From: a virus
Virus record (IMG/VR): IMGVR_UViG_3300009413_000095
Location: 1 to 22,536 of that record
Strand: one strand, 5' to 3'
Length of the DNA stretch: 22,536 nt
The notes under the pieces are model-generated. The model searched no databases, had not been told where the DNA came from, and saw nothing but the letters and a program-made list of their open reading frames with translations. The translations under genes and the position numbers were made by a program. The stretch's first letter is position 1. Each line of letters starts with the position of its first letter. Shown here piece by piece: positions 1 through 8,669 of the stretch.

Positions 1-2379
1 CTGGGCAGTGGCGGAGCTTTCGCTGTCAGCCGTATAGACTTTTTCAATATCTATAATCGCCATGGAGTCGGCTCGGTCTTCCACCATATCCAACAAGTGG
101 TTAGTTACCGCCGGTACTGTCACCCCTGGCATCGTTGCCAGGTTGTATTGCACCTGATCGGCATCGGCAATAAGATTAATTGCGCGTTTGAGAGTGGCTA
201 ATTCGTAGCTCGTCTCTTCAGTAGCGCTCGCTCCTACTGCCGTGTTCCGGAAGGGATCTCGTTCAGTCACATCGAAACCATCGACGCCGCCAGCGAGAAC
301 CGTGGTAAACTTGTTATAGCCTGCATCCAGCACATTTTTATAGGAAACCCCGTTTACTGACTGCGATTGCGCTGTAAGGCTCGTGCCCCCCACACGGTAA
401 TCAACATTATAGATACCGGTGCCGTCTACGACTACGTTATTATTACTCGTGTCAAACGTGCCCGAAAGGTTGTCTAACGAAAACACCCAAGCGATTTGGA
501 GAGGATCTGTGTTGCCATTCGCACCACTCAGAGTAGTGGCAATATCGTGCGATGTGTTTGCCCAATCCGACGGATTGACATTGGCGCAGCGAATGCGGAG
601 AAGATCCGGAATTCCTTCATTGTAAGAGACGTTAGTATCCGTGCGATGCACCCAAGCACCCCAATAGTTATTGGAAGGGCTCTTCGGGCTGCCCCACGAA
701 GCTTTTTGGCGCAGCGGAACCGAAGGATAAATCGTCGATGCCGAAACAGCGAAGCGCGCTGCGGGGAGGATCGCGCCAAGACTCAGAACGTCTTGCCCGA
801 CGGTTACATTATTGTTGCCGCCGACGTTACCATAGAGGTTCATCTTGCCGCCGTCAACCATAGTGGAGGTAAGACCCCGGCTGGCGCTAGCGTAAGTCTT
901 TGCGTCTGTGCTTAATCCCAAAGCATTCAAGCCACCGGAGCCGGAGCCCCACGACCAGTCGCGATACTTCAGAGGACCAAACATCCCAAAGGGAAGATAG
1001 GTGGCAGTAACACCACCCCGGTCTACGTCTTCATCCATCACCACGCGAATGTATTTGGAGGTGTTGGTGTATTGGCCATACTCTCGATTACGCTTGGTGG
1101 TAGTATCATAAACTTCATACTTATCCCCGATCTTTCGGGCAATATAGTTAGGAGAAGCAGGATTAAGATCCAAGTTATCCCATCGCTCGATAATCACCGG
1201 AGCATTGTCGAAATCTGTCATTTGGCGCACAAGCAGCGAGAAGGTTCCATAAGTTTGGAAAGCGCCTTCGGCAGCTTTAATATTTGTAATGGAAATCTTC
1301 ACCGAGTTTTGCACCCATTCTCCTGCGGTGCGCGCTTGCAGACGGAACAGCTTCTGCTGCGCGGTGGCATCATAAGAAGCAAAGTCAGAACTCAAATCCT
1401 GTCCGATGAACCAGCCGGTGGTGGAGGTTTGCGCTTGAACAAGCATGTCGTTCTGAACATCCGAGGTGTCTTGTTGGTTGCGCATGGGTAAAACCGCAGC
1501 CCAGTAAGAGTTCCCAAGCTGTCCGGTTTGCCCCGAATTTCCTAGCACCCCCACGGAAGTTGAAGATGACATGTTGAGAAATCTCTCAAATGACTCCCCG
1601 ACCCAGAAATTCTGGCGCGCCGAAGTGGTAGTAATGGTATTGTTAGTTAACGTCGGGTTGGTGGGCATCACCTTTCTGAAGAAGTTAGGTGCTTCCGGAT
1701 CCAAACTGATAGTATATTTCTTTTGTCCGGTCAGCGCACCATCGGTAACACCTACCAGAGTAAGGCTGCCGGCTGTGGTGCCGGTCTCCGAATGATAAAT
1801 TTCACAGCAACTCCCTGTGACGGCGTCATCCCAACGCGTTCCTTCGATATAAACACGTCCGCCGCCGTCTTTGATATAGAAAACGGCTGCCAGTGAGCCA
1901 GTGGTAGCAGTCGGTCGGCCATCGCCATAAGAAGCCGAAGGCCATACATAAAGCCCCCATGCCCCGCCTTTGCTCGGGTCTGCAAGATCCGTTGTCGTCA
2001 TGCTGCCGGCTTTCCAGCCCGCTTCTCCCGAAGCAGCGGTCGCGTTAGGGTGTTGAACTCCCAACAATCTCACATAGGTAAGGGGAGATCCATTTCGTAA
2101 CCACGCTTGAGCAGCGTAAGGTCCGTAAGTAGCAGCAGTTTTATTACCTTGCCGCCACACATCGTCGCCATCGCCGCCAGGAACGGGGTTCCCAAACGTA
2201 TCAACGAAGTCGGAAAAGGAATCAACTGTAACCGGCATCATGCCGGGCCCTTTGGAAGAGCGACCTATAACGATAGGTCCGATTGCAGTGGGTTCTGCCG
2301 GCAATTGAGAGTTATCAACCTCATCAATAAAAACACCGGGAGAAACAAACTTGAATTTTCTTGTAGCATTGTCCGCCAT
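1..2379 (-). CDS. gp18: Contractile tail sheath protein (gp18-like), C-terminus beyond the window
   Basis: An open frame of 793 codons runs from an ATG at 2379 to the left edge without a stop, so the C-terminal end is missing. The start is preceded by a good ribosome binding site (AGGAGAAG, about 9 nt upstream). The N-terminus carries the sheath hallmark PGVFIDEVD near residue 14, followed by a short beta segment (IGPIVIGRSSKGP) typical of sheath protomers. Near the left edge LAGGVDGFDV matches the conserved sheath segment ahead of the C-terminal domain. In T4 relatives this protein polymerises around the tail tube and contracts to drive it through the cell envelope. At over 793 residues it is longer than T4 gp18 (about 660), the extra length lying in the central, probably surface-exposed domains. 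It is the last gene seen in the neck-tail run after gp15. The family call is firm. Confidence 0.93.
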   Translation of the reverse strand, partial: MADNATRKFKFVSPGVFIDEVDNSQLPAEPTAIGPIVIGRSSKGPGMMPVTVDSFSDFVDTFGNPVPGGDGDDVWRQGNKTAATYGPYAAQAWLRNGSPLTYVRLLGVQHPNATAASGEAGWKAGSMTTTDLADPSKGGAWGLYVWPSASYGDGRPTATTGSLAAVFYIKDGGGRVYIEGTRWDDAVTGSCCEIYHSETGTTAGSLTLVGVTDGALTGQKKYTISLDPEAPNFFRKVMPTNPTLTNNTITTTSARQNFWVGESFERFLNMSSSTSVGVLGNSGQTGQLGNSYWAAVLPMRNQQDTSDVQNDMLVQAQTSTTGWFIGQDLSSDFASYDATAQQKLFRLQARTAGEWVQNSVKISITNIKAAEGAFQTYGTFSLLVRQMTDFDNAPVIIERWDNLDLNPASPNYIARKIGDKYEVYDTTTKRNREYGQYTNTSKYIRVVMDEDVDRGGVTATYLPFGMFGPLKYRDWSWGSGSGGLNALGLSTDAKTYASASRGLTSTMVDGGKMNLYGNVGGNNNVTVGQDVLSLGAILPAARFAVSASTIYPSVPLRQKASWGSPKSPSNNYWGAWVHRTDTNVSYNEGIPDLLRIRCANVNPSDWANTSHDIATTLSGANGNTDPLQIAWVFSLDNLSGTFDTSNNNVVVDGTGIYNVDYRVGGTSLTAQSQSVNGVSYKNVLDAGYNKFTTVLAGGVDGFDVTERDPFRNTAVGASATEETSYELATLKRAINLIADADQVQYNLATMPGVTVPAVTNHLLDMVEDRADSMAIIDIEKVYTADSESSATAQ

Positions 2380-2445
2380 TTAACTTTCTTCTCCTATGTA
2401 GTTCAAAGTCATTTGAAGAGTGCAAAGGGTGGGTTTACACTACTA

Positions 2446-2454
2446 TTAAATAGT
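2446..2454 (-). promoter_or_regulatory. Candidate late promoter (ACTATTTAA) before the sheath gene
   Basis: The minus strand reads ACTATTTAA here, 66 nt before the sheath start and just after the gp15 stop and its hairpin. The same octamer ACTATTTA precedes several other structural genes on this strand. It lies in a small imperfect palindrome. The promoter role is inferred from recurrence and position; it is not the T4 late consensus TATAAATA read in the gene direction. Confidence 0.4.
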
Positions 2455-2482
2455 GTGATAAACTTCCAAACTCCCTGATAAT

Positions 2483-2501
2483 CCCTTGACCGAAGTCAGG
2501 G
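2483..2501 (-). terminator. UUCG-capped hairpin at the end of the gp15-like gene
   Basis: On the minus strand the sequence CCCTGAC-TTCG-GTCAAGGG folds into a stem with one bulged A, closed by a C(UUCG)G tetraloop. The gp15 stop codon TGA lies in the left arm. There is no T tract after it, so it may be a weak terminator or an mRNA 3'-end stabiliser rather than a strong intrinsic terminator. T4 is known for similar UUCG hairpins between genes. Confidence 0.45.
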
Positions 2502-3377
2502 TCGATATTTATCTTTATGGTCGGCGTCGAAATAGGGTTCATCCCCCAAGACTACCCGTTCTCGTTGAATGATTAATTTAGCTGCCGATTGGCGGCGCAC
2601 AACATTTGGAGTCTCTTGGTTTTTGTCGGAACCCACCAAATACCCCAACACTTTGAGAGAAATATTAGTTTTAAATATGCGCTCCTGCAATTCTAAGCCG
2701 GTTGAATTGTTCTCAAAAGCAAACTCCGGCTCAATAAAAGCTTCATATTTGTTTCCTTCGTATTTGATCGGGAAGACGCTAGGTGCTCCCGTCTGTGCGG
2801 CAAAGGGAGCCAAAATCTGATTCATCTGCTGTTGGTATTCACAGATGATCCCTATGCTATAGGATACTTCCACAAAGGTAGGCATCGGAATGGTCAAAGT
2901 TTCATATACAATTTCCGTATTGACTCCTGGAAATGTTTGGTAATTGGTATTTGTCTTATAGAAAGATTTTTTAATGGCTGCCGCGTTCGCAAAATTCTTC
3001 GTCTTGCTTTGGTTTACTTCGCGCGCAATGGTGACAGCCCCGCCGCGATCATAGTAGTCAAAGTAGGGAGGAACATGCACTCCGTAACGCCCCTTGTTTT
3101 CTGGATTCTTAGTAACGGATTCTCGTAAAATCGAAATCAGGGGGTAAGATAAAGTTCTGCCGTTGGGTCGCAGCGTGGGGTCGTTTTTAATCTGATACGC
3201 CCGGTCAGGAATAGAGTAGATGACGGGCACCTTGCTAAAGCCCGTGTTGCTATCCGTAAAAATATTCAACTGGTCGTTGATATAGTTGTATAGTGCGTAG
3301 TCAATGTCTTCCAGGCGCGAATGGGCTAACGGATATACAGCATCAAGCTGCTGATTAAGGGGTGTATTAACTGGCAT
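2496..3377 (-). CDS. gp15: Tail completion / sheath stabiliser protein (gp15-like)
   Basis: This 293-residue protein resembles T4 gp15 (272 residues), which caps the finished tail and provides the surface that joins the head neck. Visible similarity: an early segment VPVIYSIPDRAYQIKND followed by LSYPLISI, matching the gp15 pattern of VPITYAS... and LPRINLHL, then a central run (VEVSYSIGIICEYQQQMNQI) corresponding to the gp15 beta segment and helix that ends in ILPYF. Position supports it: it follows the gp14-like gene with an 11-nt overlap and precedes the sheath. I see no signal peptide or membrane segment. The call rests on remembered sequence pattern plus gene order, so the family is probable, not certain. 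Confidence 0.68.
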   Translation of the reverse strand: MPVNTPLNQQLDAVYPLAHSRLEDIDYALYNYINDQLNIFTDSNTGFSKVPVIYSIPDRAYQIKNDPTLRPNGRTLSYPLISILRESVTKNPENKGRYGVHVPPYFDYYDRGGAVTIAREVNQSKTKNFANAAAIKKSFYKTNTNYQTFPGVNTEIVYETLTIPMPTFVEVSYSIGIICEYQQQMNQILAPFAAQTGAPSVFPIKYEGNKYEAFIEPEFAFENNSTGLELQERIFKTNISLKVLGYLVGSDKNQETPNVVRRQSAAKLIIQRERVVLGDEPYFDADHKDKYRP

Positions 3378-3867
3378 TGAACAATCCTCGTCTTGCTTGT
3401 TTACAAACCGCTGTAACCTCTAATGATGTGTTATCCGCAAAGGCGCTGTCTTGTCCAAACAAATAGCGTGGCTGGAAAACGTCTACAATTTCAAAATACA
3501 TCTCGTCATATTGCACAAAATCTCCAAGTCGCACAAACAAGTTTTGATCTTCGGTAAGGCGGCGTCGGTGGAAATGGATCGTTATGTTGTAGACATTATC
3601 AAAGCCATATCTTTCCTGCACCCGATCAGAACCATTATATTCCACCAGGGAATACACCCGGATAGGAGGAAGAAAAGTTTTTTTCATTGCCTCCCCATAT
3701 AAGGTGTGATAGTTGGTGCGCTCAACGTCGATGGGAAAATAGATCACTTCCTCGCCGACAATCTTTTCAATAAGCTCGTCGTTAAGTTGCTTAACAAAGT
3801 TACGTTCGGCCTTCCCTACAAAGAGAGGAGGCGGGGGTGAGCTAGGTTGAGTCCATTTGTTAGCCAT
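3367..3867 (-). CDS. gp14: Neck protein (gp14-like)
   Basis: A 166-residue protein with a proline-rich start (SSPPPPLF), then a region resembling T4 gp14: IYFPIDVERTNYHTLYGEAM near residue 42, then VRLGDFVQYDEMYFEIVDV and FQPRYLFGQ near residues 110-140. In T4 the equivalent reads [30 protein letters not shown]. gp14 with gp13 forms the neck that seals the filled head and receives the tail. The protein is shorter than T4 gp14 (256 residues) and lacks its C-terminal extension. The start ATG at 3867 follows the gp13-like stop by 3 nt, and the end overlaps the gp15-like start, so the three are likely translated from one message. Confidence 0.7.
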   Translation of the reverse strand: MANKWTQPSSPPPPLFVGKAERNFVKQLNDELIEKIVGEEVIYFPIDVERTNYHTLYGEAMKKTFLPPIRVYSLVEYNGSDRVQERYGFDNVYNITIHFHRRRLTEDQNLFVRLGDFVQYDEMYFEIVDVFQPRYLFGQDSAFADNTSLEVTAVCKQARRGLFNAS

Positions 3868-3870
3868 GGG

Positions 3871-5130
3871 TTATCCTACATAAATGCCATGTGGAATCTT
3901 ACCGAGAGTTTCATTAACGCTTGCCTGAAGAGCCTGATCTCCTTCTGCTAATTTGCCGTAAACCATTTCATCCAGAACGGTCTTGAGTTCATCCCGTAAA
4001 CTAATTTGTTCCTCTTTGGCTTCCGAAATAAGCGCCGGTCCATTGAGGGTTATATCATTACCGGGTATAGGTATAGAGGCTAACTTTGATCTTACTTGCC
4101 CCAAAGTTTCTTTACACAGAGATAGCGCAAACCTACGAATCCACTGTTTTCCAATGCTGTTAATATTTGCGTAGGGCACATTGGGGAAAGGTAGCGTATT
4201 CATATTGCTTACGCCATCTGCCCCGTATTTGCGATCCCCCGGCTCATCAAACGCATCTTCGGAAACGCGAAATTCTACCCAAAACTTCGATGGCCAATTG
4301 CCGTTGGGGACGGGGAAGATGCGCAGCTTATTGTCATTTAGCTTAAAGGAATAATGAGAAGCCCTAACATTCATAGCTTCGTTATAATCCATTGCTTGTA
4401 AAATATTTTGCCAGACGGGAACTAATTGGTAGGTGCTGTCATCCGCATACATCCCATAGGTGGAAAGGTTTCCCACGAGACCAACCGCTACCCCGCCAAA
4501 AAACCTCCACGAGGCGCGCGGAGTTTTGTAAAATACTTTTTGAATAGTGATGGCACTTTTCCCAATCGAGCCGGTAAAAGCTGCACCACCCGCACCGCCG
4601 TCAATGGAGGCACTGTAGATAATGGATTGAAGGTCGTAGTCTTGAACATCTTGTTGGGGGGTAAATGAAGCTGAAAATATTTGTTGGCTTGCTCCCACCG
4701 CCGCATGCAGACCTGCTCCTCTTCCGATATGGGTAGCATACCCCAACTGAAAACGCGGGAACTTTAAATTAGGTTTAACATCCATTCCCTTGTCATACGC
4801 TACAAAATTTCCATCCTGATCAAAGGATCCTGTGGTATTCCCGAGCAGGTCCGACAGAACATTTTTTGCCTGATGGGTGTTAACCAGATAAGAATATTCG
4901 AGACATGCTTCTTCGTAAGCGTTATACACATTGACAGGAGTTATCTCCAAATCCAGAATATTGCCCCCGAGTTTATTATAAACATAAGCAACTTGATCTA
5001 CTGCTCCACTCAAAAATGATCCCGTGGTGTATATCCCATAGGCCAGAGAGTCAGCAACATCGGTATAAGTGCCCGTGGCAGGCAAAACCAAGGCACTTAC
5101 GGTGCTAGCAGGTTGTAAATTCGTTGGCAT
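3871..5130 (-). CDS. gp13: Neck protein (gp13-like)
   Basis: A 419-residue protein. Residues about 60-95 (ITPVNVYNAYEEACLEYSYL, then VNTHQAKN) and the C-terminal portion (IRRFALSLCKETLGQVRSKL, then SIPIPGNDITLNGPALISEA) match the conserved ends of gp13-type neck proteins of marine T4-like phages. The C-terminal helix (EEQISLRDELKTVLDEM) is charged. It is longer than T4 gp13 (309 residues), with extra Gly/Ser-rich central sequence. gp13 forms a ring under the portal after packaging. The start at 5130 has GAGGG about 8 nt upstream. It is the first gene after the terminator following the capsid gene and has its own candidate promoter, so it heads the gp13-14-15-18 transcription unit. Confidence 0.7.
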   Translation of the reverse strand: MPTNLQPASTVSALVLPATGTYTDVADSLAYGIYTTGSFLSGAVDQVAYVYNKLGGNILDLEITPVNVYNAYEEACLEYSYLVNTHQAKNVLSDLLGNTTGSFDQDGNFVAYDKGMDVKPNLKFPRFQLGYATHIGRGAGLHAAVGASQQIFSASFTPQQDVQDYDLQSIIYSASIDGGAGGAAFTGSIGKSAITIQKVFYKTPRASWRFFGGVAVGLVGNLSTYGMYADDSTYQLVPVWQNILQAMDYNEAMNVRASHYSFKLNDNKLRIFPVPNGNWPSKFWVEFRVSEDAFDEPGDRKYGADGVSNMNTLPFPNVPYANINSIGKQWIRRFALSLCKETLGQVRSKLASIPIPGNDITLNGPALISEAKEEQISLRDELKTVLDEMVYGKLAEGDQALQASVNETLGKIPHGIYVG

Positions 5131-5170
5131 TGATTATCCCTCTTCAAGATGTAGATATTTCTAACCTTAG

Positions 5171-5178
5171 TAAATAGT
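5171..5178 (-). promoter_or_regulatory. Candidate late promoter (ACTATTTA) before gp13
   Basis: The minus strand reads ACTATTTA 40 nt before the gp13 start and 33 nt after the terminator hairpin. A terminator followed at once by the recurring octamer is the best positional support in the window for a promoter role. Not tested; inferred. Confidence 0.5.
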
Positions 5179-5211
5179 TTTGTCCCAAGTACTTGGCACA
5201 TTAAAACAGAA

Positions 5212-5234
5212 AACCCCGCCACTAGGACGGGGTT
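5212..5234 (-). terminator. Intrinsic terminator after the major capsid gene
   Basis: The minus strand reads AACCCCG-TCC-TAGT-GG-CGGGGTT followed by TTCTGTTTT. Seven pairs, then a bulge, then two more pairs, with a 4-nt loop and a T-rich tail. It lies 57 nt after the capsid stop codon. The other strand also has T-rich sequence after the stem, so the hairpin could act both ways, but no plus-strand gene faces it. It would limit read-through from the heavily expressed capsid gene into the neck genes. Confidence 0.85.
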
Positions 5235-5290
5235 CTCCGATTTTTATTCATAACCTAGTCAGTCAGTCAACAATGACGAGACCGAATATA

Positions 5291-7093
5291 TTATGACTGG
5301 GTTCCTGTCAACCCGTCAACAATAACTAGCCCGAACATGTCAGGACGAACCATCTGTTTGGCATAGCGAGTCATCACGCCCTTGCGAGGCACGAAGTCTT
5401 CGGTACCAAAGATGGTAGGCGTGACCTGTAGCGGAACATACGGAGCATAAACATAGCCGCTTTCGAGGAAGCTGCTACCTTTGCGCCCAACCAGCACGAC
5501 GTTACGAATGAAGTAAGGATCCACATGGATTTCCATCTTACGGCTCAATGAGCCAATATTGACGGCACCCCAGCTTCCCTTCTCCTCATCCACAGCGACG
5601 TTCGCCTTGAAGCCACTCGTAAACTCCAGAATCGAAGCAACTTCAGGGGAGCAAACAACAAAGTTTGCGCCACCGCGAAGCGTCTTACGATGGATTCGAG
5701 CACTCAAGTCATTGATTGTCTCAAGTAACGTCTCATACCATTCACTCACCGTACCGGTGAAGTCAGGATACAAGCTGTTCTGAGTCAGATTCCCAGACTC
5801 ACGGTCTAGGAACTTACCTGGCGAACGGCTCCACCAAAGTGTTCCAGCCGTAGCGTTCACGACAAGATCCTCAAGGATCTCCTGATCAATCTCAAGAGCG
5901 ATCTGCTCGGAGAGAATGCTCGTAAGCTCAACTTCAGCGTCGAGGTTATGATAAGCATTCAAATCCTGAGCCAGTTCCGGGGTCCACTTAGCCTTCAGCT
6001 TTTTAGTGATCGCCGTAACAGCCACAGAATCAACCTTGATGTTGATTTCTGGAATGCTCGGATTGTTTTCCAATCCCCAGCCACCGACGGTCGATGAACC
6101 GGCGATGGCACCAAATGGGTTACCAGCCGCCACAAAGCTATCTTTGATCGGTACGTATACGGTGTGCGACTGCGTCATAGAGTCAGCTAGCTGCGCGACA
6201 CTCAGCACCCCACCCGGTGATAGGGCGACGAGGTTGATCTGATCGCGCGCCGAACCCGAGAAGGTTGTCAGCGAGCGGGCAAAGAAGCTGCCCGAGCCAA
6301 CGCCTGCGACGAGAGCACTGCCGTTGGTGCCCAACACTTGGCCTGCGCCATCAGAACCCGAAGGAACAATAGCTACAAGATCAGCGCCGCCCGACAAATT
6401 AAAGCCGGATGCAGCCAAGACATGAGCATTTATAAGACCAATAGCATAGGTAGATGTGCCCGAAACGAGCGACGGATCGTCGCGTAGGATCTTAGCAAAA
6501 ATACCACCGTCGTCAGACTCGGCTGTGGTGATAAACGTACCGCTACCCATAAGGACGGGGGTGACGCTCGAAACCGATGCCGTGGGCGACGAATACCCGT
6601 TATTGAGTTCGTAGAAACTAAGAGAACCGGTAGAAAGACTGAGGTCTACACCACCTGTAATCTGCTGACCGACCCGACCACCGCCATAAAGCGAGTCGCC
6701 TACTTTTTCAGCAAGACGTGGGCCGCTATCCTGACCTGCACCATTAGCGCCGACAACGCCGCCGTAAGTAAAGTCGAGAAAGAAAATGAGCCCACTTGGT
6801 AGGCTCATAGGTTGAACGGATACAAGATCCTGTGCCAAAAGACCGCCGAATACACGGCGAACAATTGGAAATGCAACTGAGGCAAAGCCTTGAACATCAC
6901 CAGCTTGCATGGTGCTGACTTCTTTTAGAAGTTGAGCAGCTTGGTTTTCTAGGAGGCGAGCCATGGTGTTGCGACCAACATCATCGAGCCCTTCCAGAAG
7001 ACCAGTCTTCTCCCACTTATTAAGAATAGCTTCACCCTCGTGACTAAGCATACGCTGCTTAATCCCTTCTGTGAGTGTGTCTAACATAGACAT
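5291..7093 (-). CDS. gp23: Major capsid protein (gp23-like)
   Basis: A 600-residue protein with the gp23 layout: an N-terminal helical prosequence (ILNKWEKTGLLEGL...), then FPIVRRVFGGLLAQDLVSVQ and PMSLPSGLIFFLDF near residues 75-108, matching T4 gp23 MVRRAIPNLIAFDICGVQPM and SPTGQVFALR. The C-terminal part contains SYVYAP-type sequence (ESGYVYAPYVPLQVTPT) and RKGVMTRYAKQMVRPDMFG. It forms the hexamers of the head shell. The prosequence is expected to be removed by the gp21-type protease at an L/I-x-E site; candidates are LLE49 and LKE58. It is longer than T4 gp23 (521 residues), with a Gly/Ser/Ala-rich expansion around residues 120-330. The start has AAGGAGA 10 nt upstream. Confidence 0.95.
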   Translation of the reverse strand: MSMLDTLTEGIKQRMLSHEGEAILNKWEKTGLLEGLDDVGRNTMARLLENQAAQLLKEVSTMQAGDVQGFASVAFPIVRRVFGGLLAQDLVSVQPMSLPSGLIFFLDFTYGGVVGANGAGQDSGPRLAEKVGDSLYGGGRVGQQITGGVDLSLSTGSLSFYELNNGYSSPTASVSSVTPVLMGSGTFITTAESDDGGIFAKILRDDPSLVSGTSTYAIGLINAHVLAASGFNLSGGADLVAIVPSGSDGAGQVLGTNGSALVAGVGSGSFFARSLTTFSGSARDQINLVALSPGGVLSVAQLADSMTQSHTVYVPIKDSFVAAGNPFGAIAGSSTVGGWGLENNPSIPEINIKVDSVAVTAITKKLKAKWTPELAQDLNAYHNLDAEVELTSILSEQIALEIDQEILEDLVVNATAGTLWWSRSPGKFLDRESGNLTQNSLYPDFTGTVSEWYETLLETINDLSARIHRKTLRGGANFVVCSPEVASILEFTSGFKANVAVDEEKGSWGAVNIGSLSRKMEIHVDPYFIRNVVLVGRKGSSFLESGYVYAPYVPLQVTPTIFGTEDFVPRKGVMTRYAKQMVRPDMFGLVIVDGLTGTQS

Positions 7094-7117
7094 TTTTTTT
7101 AAATCTCCTTAAATGAT

Positions 7118-8134
7118 TTAGTTTTTATTAATACCTGCGAGCGTAGCCCAACGATTTTTAACCGGCGCTTCATCAGAGTCTTCTACCTTGCGGTGTCCGC
7201 TAAGAATCACAGACGATTTTCTTGAAACTACTTCAGACAATGATTGTGCAGTATTCCGTCTTGGATTACCTGCCAATGTCTTTTGAAGGGTCTCATAGAC
7301 CATCTTTGCTTCTTCCACTGTTCGCGCTTCGGAGACCATCTCAGCAATCTTATTTTTTTGCTGCTCATTCAAGGAGGAGTCTTTCAACACGCGATTCGCA
7401 TACAACAATCTAGCGTTTGACTGGTTAATTTCCTCTAACCGATCTTTTACTTTTACTAGAATATTTTTAAGTTCTTTATTTTCATGAGTCAGTGACTCAA
7501 GTTGTTGTGACAAATGGGCATTGTGAGCCTCGACGGCGTCCTTATCCATCCCATCTTCACGAGGAGACGACACAACTCTTTCAAGTGACTCTTCGTCTTC
7601 CTCTTCTTCTGACATTTTTTCAGCGGCGTCTATGTCTTCCTGATCGACGTCAATGACGAGCATCTCTTTAAACATATCAAGAAGATCAGATTCATTCAAA
7701 TCCACTTCCTCGTCGTCACGATTTGCCATCATCCCTTCGTCATCGAGGTCGTCATTACCCGTGACGCCTATCTCGTCAGCAATCTCTTCTGCGTCTAGTT
7801 CAAAAGTTTCTTCGTCACCTTCTTCAGCGTCGGCCGCGGCGATAATTTGATCAAGGTCAATGACCACCACCTCATCCTCCCCAAGATCGGGGTCATGAGC
7901 GGCAGGAAGATCCACAGAAACCTCGGCGTCGCCGTCGAGCCCTAAAGCATCATCGCCCATATCCAAGGGGTCATCACCCATGAAATCGTCGTCTAAATCT
8001 TGTTCAAGAATTTTGTCAACAGCGCCCCTCACCTCTTCGGAATACTTCTGAATCACAGCGCCTTCTGCGCTTTTCAGGGCGGCTTCCCGTAACGCTTGCG
8101 CATCCACTATTGCCTGCTCTAACATACTAGACAT
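7118..8134 (-). CDS. gp22: Prohead core scaffolding protein (gp22-like)
   Basis: A 338-residue, strongly acidic protein directly before the major capsid gene, the position of gp22 in T4. The N-terminus (MLEQAIVDAQALREAALKSA) is helical. Residues about 45-195 are rich in Asp/Glu with several runs (EEEEDEES). Residues about 203-290 form a predicted coiled coil (LSQQLESLTHENKELKNILV), and the end is basic (NRWATLAGINKN), fitting binding to the inner face of the capsid. Such proteins fill the prohead core and are cut into peptides by the head protease before DNA packaging; the sequence contains L/I-x-E sites, as needed. The function is inferred from composition and position, which agree well; sequence similarity to T4 gp22 itself is low. 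Confidence 0.82.
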   Translation of the reverse strand: MSSMLEQAIVDAQALREAALKSAEGAVIQKYSEEVRGAVDKILEQDLDDDFMGDDPLDMGDDALGLDGDAEVSVDLPAAHDPDLGEDEVVVIDLDQIIAAADAEEGDEETFELDAEEIADEIGVTGNDDLDDEGMMANRDDEEVDLNESDLLDMFKEMLVIDVDQEDIDAAEKMSEEEEDEESLERVVSSPREDGMDKDAVEAHNAHLSQQLESLTHENKELKNILVKVKDRLEEINQSNARLLYANRVLKDSSLNEQQKNKIAEMVSEARTVEEAKMVYETLQKTLAGNPRRNTAQSLSEVVSRKSSVILSGHRKVEDSDEAPVKNRWATLAGINKN

Positions 8135-8169
8135 ATAAAGATTCCTTAAAAAGAGGGAGATACATCACA

Positions 8170-8178
8170 TTAAATAGT
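8170..8178 (-). promoter_or_regulatory. Candidate late promoter (ACTATTTAA) before the scaffold gene
   Basis: The minus strand reads ACTATTTAA in the 85-nt gap between the 148-residue virion protein and the scaffold gene, 35 nt before the scaffold start. It shares the octamer with the sites before gp13 and the sheath. It would drive scaffold plus major capsid protein together. Inferred. Confidence 0.48.
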
Positions 8179-8219
8179 TGCTAACGACGTAAAACGCCCA
8201 CAAACTTCGGTCAGCATTA

Positions 8220-8666
8220 TTACACGTTGATACCGGAGCCGCTCAATGTGAACATCGATGATGGATCAATGCCCGTGACGGATGCCTGTAATTCGAATTC
8301 AATCGTTGCCCCCGAATCATTTACCACATAGAGTTCGTTACACTTAACATCCATGGTTTCGCGCGTTGGGGCAACGGTTGCGCCAGATGATCCACTGACG
8401 GTTAGCCAGTTGTGCGCCTGGTTAATCACCGCGTTATCCGAGGGGTTCTTAAAATAGATTTTTATATATTTCGTTGGTGTATGGCACGCGGCTGTAAAAG
8501 ACTTGACAACACCCGGAAAACTAATTTTTACAAGATCGTCGTCAGATAGCATAGAGCCTGTTACAAAAGGATATCCTGACACTTGATACGAGCCGACCGC
8601 GTTAACGCCGGGTCTTTGCATATTGAAGTATTTTGAATTGTCTGGTGAATTTCCGCCAATAGCCAT
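8220..8666 (-). CDS. Small virion structural protein, possible head decoration protein
   Basis: A 148-residue, beta-rich protein with no membrane segment. It begins MAIGGNSPDNSKYFNMQRPG and continues VGSYQVSGYPFVTGS, a pattern I associate with small structural proteins of marine T4-like phages. The rest alternates hydrophobic and polar residues and is rich in Ser, Gly and Thr, as in capsid-surface or fibre-like proteins. It lies between the bS21 gene (3 nt upstream) and the scaffold gene, and has a candidate late promoter 46 nt before its start. Role in the virion is inferred from position and composition; it could also be a head-proximal fibre. Exact function unknown. Confidence 0.6.
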   Translation of the reverse strand: MAIGGNSPDNSKYFNMQRPGVNAVGSYQVSGYPFVTGSMLSDDDLVKISFPGVVKSFTAACHTPTKYIKIYFKNPSDNAVINQAHNWLTVSGSSGATVAPTRETMDVKCNELYVVNDSGATIEFELQASVTGIDPSSMFTLSGSGINV

Positions 8667-8669
8667 TTA

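Noticed and set aside
1072-1491. Plus-strand open frame of 139 codons within the sheath gene
   Set aside because: It lies entirely opposite a convincing sheath coding frame, has no ribosome binding site or family resemblance, and all other supported genes use the minus strand.
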